Of a stretch of 64,000 nucleotides of DNA, positions 61,233 through 64,000 are shown piece by piece. The stretch comes from CAWDMW01 sp963803575 (GTDB lineage: Bacteria > Pseudomonadota > Alphaproteobacteria > Rickettsiales > UBA998). Below the pieces are notes generated by a model. That model saw only the letters and a program-made list of their open reading frames with translations, searched no databases and was not told the origin of the DNA. The DNA lies in the NCBI GenBank assembly GCA_963803575.1, contig CAWDMW010000002.1, forward strand, positions 1,700,674 through 1,764,673, given 5' to 3'. A program made the position numbers and the translations under genes. Position 1 is the first letter of the stretch. Every line of letters starts with the position of its first letter.

Positions 61233-62669
61233 GTGTGGAATTTTACTAACAGCTACGCAGCATTGCCTGAATCACTATGTACACCGATTGCCCCCTCACC
61301 TGTGAAACGGCCAGATATGGTGATATTCAACAGGTCACTCGCAGATTCCATGGGTTTACATATCTCTGATGAAGCATTGGCAGAGCAGCTTTCAGGAAAT
61401 TCGCTAGCAGATGGAAGCACTCCGATTGCTCAGGCTTATGCAGGGCATCAGTTTGGGCATTTTAATATGCTGGGTGATGGGCGCGCGCATTTGCTCGGGG
61501 AGCATACCACCCCCAATGGCATAACGTTAGATGTGCAACTGAAAGGGTCAGGACGCACCCCTTACAGTCGGCGTGGTGATGGACGTGCAAGTTTGAGTGC
61601 GATGTTGCGGGAATATGTTATGAGTGAGGCAATGGAGGCATTGCATATTCCTACCACACGTAGTCTTGCCGTTGTCGCAACAGGTGAACCCATTTACCGT
61701 GAGACTGCTTTGCCCGGAGCAATCCTTACGCGCGTTGCCGCGAGCCATATCAGGGTGGGTACGTTTCAATATGCAGCAACGTTGCAGGACAAAGAAGTAT
61801 TGCAGGCTTTAGCAGATTATACCATTGCCAGACATTATCCTGAACTGGAACATACCGATCAGCCTTACCGGCGTTTGCTGGAAATGGTGATGGAACGCCA
61901 AATTACACTGGTAACGCATTGGTTGCGTGTTGGGTTTATTCATGGCGTGATGAACACGGATAATATGGCCATATCTGGTGAAACGATTGATTATGGCCCT
62001 TGCGCGTTTATGGACACCTATGACCCACAAACAGTCTTTAGCTCTATTGACCATCAGGGGCGCTACGCGTATGGCAATCAGCCTCACATAGCCAAATGGA
62101 ATCTGGCGCGTTTGGCAGAAGCGCTTTTGCCATTGCTTCATGATGAGGTAGATCAGGCGGCTTCACTGGCAGAAAACCTGCTGGACACCTTTAATACACG
62201 CTTTGAAACGGCATGGCTAGGCATGATGCGTGGTAAGTTAGGGATGTCTGGCGAAGATAAGTCAGATGCAAGCATTGTCGGCGGGTTCCTGAAATGGATG
62301 CAACGCCATGAGGCAGATTACACTAATAGCTTTAGAGCCATCATGTCAGAGGATGTTCCAAGCGGTGACATCTACCGAAGTGATGAGTTTATACAGTGGC
62401 ACCAGACGTGGAAAGCACGACTGCAACAACACGCCCCCTCAACCAATGCTGCAACTGGCCTGATGCAGACCCATAACCCCGCACGTATTCCACGCAATCA
62501 TCAGGTGGAACATGCGCTGGAAGCAGCACAGGAGCAGGAAGATATGGCGCCACTGCACGCATTACTGGATGCACTGGCTGAGCCTTACCATGAAGATACA
62601 GTTTACGCGAAATATACCACACCTCCAACGCCGCAAGAGCGTGTGTATCAAACGTTTTGCGGGACGTAA
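61233..62669 (+). CDS. selO: SelO (YdiU) family protein adenylyltransferase
   Basis: Pseudokinase-fold enzyme that transfers AMP to protein Ser/Thr/Tyr and is linked to redox stress. Visible are AYAGHQFGHFNMLGDGRAHLLGE (near 70-92), DVQLKGSGRTPYSRRGDGRASLSAMLREYVMSEAMEALHIPTTRSLAVV (near 103-151, with the ATP-binding Lys and Arg), GFIHGVMNTDNMAISGETIDYGPCAFMD (near 234-261, metal Asn and Asp) and a C-terminal FCGT with the conserved Cys. A GTG at 61233, four bases after the DUF2237 stop, gives 478 aa; ATG 61206 is also possible. Confidence 0.93.
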   Translation: MWNFTNSYAALPESLCTPIAPSPVKRPDMVIFNRSLADSMGLHISDEALAEQLSGNSLADGSTPIAQAYAGHQFGHFNMLGDGRAHLLGEHTTPNGITLDVQLKGSGRTPYSRRGDGRASLSAMLREYVMSEAMEALHIPTTRSLAVVATGEPIYRETALPGAILTRVAASHIRVGTFQYAATLQDKEVLQALADYTIARHYPELEHTDQPYRRLLEMVMERQITLVTHWLRVGFIHGVMNTDNMAISGETIDYGPCAFMDTYDPQTVFSSIDHQGRYAYGNQPHIAKWNLARLAEALLPLLHDEVDQAASLAENLLDTFNTRFETAWLGMMRGKLGMSGEDKSDASIVGGFLKWMQRHEADYTNSFRAIMSEDVPSGDIYRSDEFIQWHQTWKARLQQHAPSTNAATGLMQTHNPARIPRNHQVEHALEAAQEQEDMAPLHALLDALAEPYHEDTVYAKYTTPPTPQERVYQTFCGT

Positions 62670-62671
62670 AC

Positions 62672-63178
62672 TTAACAATACATAATTCCCTCATGCGCCA
62701 GCAATGTGCGTTTGACGTCTAAACCCCATGCAAACCCGCCGAGTTTTCCGCCTTGCGCTAACACACGGTGGCAAGGGATGAAGAGTGGCAACCTATTTTT
62801 GCCGCACGCCGTGCCTGCCGCGCGCGATGCTTTTCGGTTCCCTGCCTGCTCTGCCAACTCGCCGTAAGTGATCGTCTGGCCAAAAGGTATAGAGGCAATA
62901 ATCTGCCAGCATTTGGTAATAAACGGGCTGGATATGGGTATATCGCATGGAACATTTAATGATACACCCTCTGAGAAATACGCATCTAATGCTTGGTGGA
63001 TTGATACCGCGTCATCTGGCGCATACACCATGTCATCACCATGACTATCTGTCAGTGATGGGCAATAAGTGATGGAATGTAACTGGCCGTTTTGACATAT
63101 AATACGCAAACCTTGCTCACCGGTAAATAATGCGGGATGGGTATAGTGGCTGTAAAAACGTAAGTCTGACTGATGCAT
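62672..63178 (-). CDS. ogt: Methylated-DNA--protein-cysteine methyltransferase
   Basis: Suicidal repair protein that removes O6-alkyl groups from guanine. The C-terminal domain has FGQTITYGELAEQAGNRKASRAAGTACGKNRLPLFIPCHRVLAQGGKLGGFAWGLDVKRTLLAHEG with the acceptor Cys in PCHRV near residue 138 and the Arg finger region. The N-terminal domain is short and lacks the Ada Zn module, so it is an Ogt-type enzyme (168 aa). It converges with selO with two bases between the stops. The upstream gene at 63180 ends one base before its start. Confidence 0.93.
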   Translation of the reverse strand: MHQSDLRFYSHYTHPALFTGEQGLRIICQNGQLHSITYCPSLTDSHGDDMVYAPDDAVSIHQALDAYFSEGVSLNVPCDIPISSPFITKCWQIIASIPFGQTITYGELAEQAGNRKASRAAGTACGKNRLPLFIPCHRVLAQGGKLGGFAWGLDVKRTLLAHEGIMYC

Positions 63179-63179
63179 T

Positions 63180-63896
63180 TTAATTATTTAGAGGCAGATA
63201 GTTCAATTCTTGATGCTCTATCACATCTCGGTCAATCAGTGTGGTGATATCTGGAACTTGCCTGCATACAGGAACAAATGACTCATCCCTATACTCATAC
63301 AAAACACGATCTGGAATCATCTGATATTCCAGATCACTATCACGCTTATCATATGGCCTACCACGTTTATAACCCTGCAAAACATAATGTTTACTGTCTA
63401 TTGCGATGACAGACCAGGATTTTATTCTATCGCACCTATGGTCTGTTAAACGTGCAAGCTGCTGCTTTAGTTTGCGTAAAGACGGACTCATATCCTGATG
63501 ATCTGATAGGCTTAAAAACTGTTTATCACATCCACATCCATCACCACTTGATAGCTGATGGGTAAGAATGCGCTCACGGTCACCGTCTGCGTTTAGATCA
63601 CTATAGCTTTCATGCGTTGTGTCAGTTTCCCTAAGGCGTGGTATATCTACCGTTTGTTGCAGTGTTTGATAGTCTCCACTATCCATTGTTTGACATACCG
63701 GACTGCTTGACGGCTCTGCACTTTTCCAGCCATGAAAGCGGTAGACCTTGCTACATAATATTTCAATGTCGTTGTTTTTATTAATGTAAGACAGATAGTC
63801 ACCAGAACTTACAAGAGATGTTTGGTTTTGATATGAAACAGGCGTGAATGTGCCGCCAAACCAGAAACCATTCACATTAGAGTTGGAGGTTTCCAA
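63180..63896 (-). CDS. Hypothetical protein, possibly lacking its 5' end
   Basis: A 238-aa frame beginning at TTG 63896 (or GTG 63875). The sequence is polar, with VSSGDYLSYINKNNDIEILCSKVYRFHGW near 29-57, a Gly/Cys cluster SSGDGCGCDKQFL near 115, and SWSVIAIDSKHYVLQGYKRGRPYDK near 160. No signal peptide is visible, although the content looks like an exported or surface protein. The frame stays open for about 57 more bases upstream without an ATG, then meets a stop at 63954-63956, so the true N-terminus may be lost or lie in another frame. I recognise no family. The remaining bases to 64000 hold no supported feature. Its stop is one base from the ogt start, so they may be co-transcribed. Confidence 0.5.
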   Translation of the reverse strand: METSNSNVNGFWFGGTFTPVSYQNQTSLVSSGDYLSYINKNNDIEILCSKVYRFHGWKSAEPSSSPVCQTMDSGDYQTLQQTVDIPRLRETDTTHESYSDLNADGDRERILTHQLSSGDGCGCDKQFLSLSDHQDMSPSLRKLKQQLARLTDHRCDRIKSWSVIAIDSKHYVLQGYKRGRPYDKRDSDLEYQMIPDRVLYEYRDESFVPVCRQVPDITTLIDRDVIEHQELNYLPLNN

Positions 63897-64000
63897 TCTT
63901 TCTATATCTAAAGATTCTTTTGAATGATGAAAGAGGCCAATACTATCTGAGCGTCATGTTCCCATACCAGTATATAACACATAGTGTTGAAGGTGGTCTT

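Overview
The window (about 45% GC by eye) looks like a chromosomal segment of a free-living, flagellated alphaproteobacterium. Lineage clues are an alphaproteobacterial AspRS motif 2, a PopZ/DUF2497 polar organiser encoded with tolC and pcm, a UbiK-like protein, an alphaproteobacterial-type AddB, a short HisG together with HisZ, and AstA/AstD. The isocitrate dehydrogenase is the long, C-terminally extended form I associate with Rickettsiales. Together with orphan pilin-like proteins this suggests a deep-branching alphaproteobacterial lineage, but I cannot name a genus. There is no prophage, transposon, CRISPR array or rRNA operon, and gene density is very high.

Layout. 0-10 kb: a small membrane protein cut by the window edge, aspS, folD-cysQ, ilvC, leuA, an orphan pilin-like gene and hisG-hisD. 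10-22 kb: addB, a small acidic protein with its own terminator, ilvB, astA-astD, prs, leuD, leuB and a membrane-anchored DUF2726 protein. 22-34 kb: lptF-lptG, pepA-grxB, ftsZ, ubiK, lepB-rnc-era, rplY, pth-thiD-miaA and tRNA-Gly(UCC). 34-38 kb: popZ, tolC and pcm. 37.6-41.1 kb: flagellar genes flgF, flgG, flgA and flgH with a YbjQ-family gene inside. 41-50 kb: a second orphan pilin-like gene, rsmB, bfd, hisZ-purA, and a TPR-pilT-pilU group. 50-64 kb: M23 peptidase, icd, pmbA, map, thiE, yceI-cybB, a frameshifted GT29 gene, a divergent YceI paralogue, obgE, etfB-etfA, a DUF2256-DUF2237-selO run, ogt and an unidentified gene.

Working together. HisD, the short catalytic HisG and its regulatory partner HisZ serve histidine synthesis although hisZ lies 34 kb from hisG. 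IlvB, IlvC, LeuA, LeuB and LeuD cover much of the branched-chain pathway; ilvN, ilvD and leuC are not here. LptF and LptG form the inner-membrane part of the LPS exporter. EtfAB, Icd and cytochrome b561 point to respiratory metabolism. FlgF/G/A/H build the rod and L-ring.

The most notable non-coding signals are a perfect 16-bp ParB centromere site (parS) inside the 3' end of hisZ, with an everted copy of its half-sites 35 bp away; two sigma-54-type promoter matches in front of flgF and flgG; and a Fur-box-like palindrome overlapping the promoter of bfd. A PopZ homologue about 10 kb from parS fits the ParB-parS-PopZ polar anchoring known from Caulobacter, although parA and parB are not in the window. 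No entirely new multi-gene system is evident.
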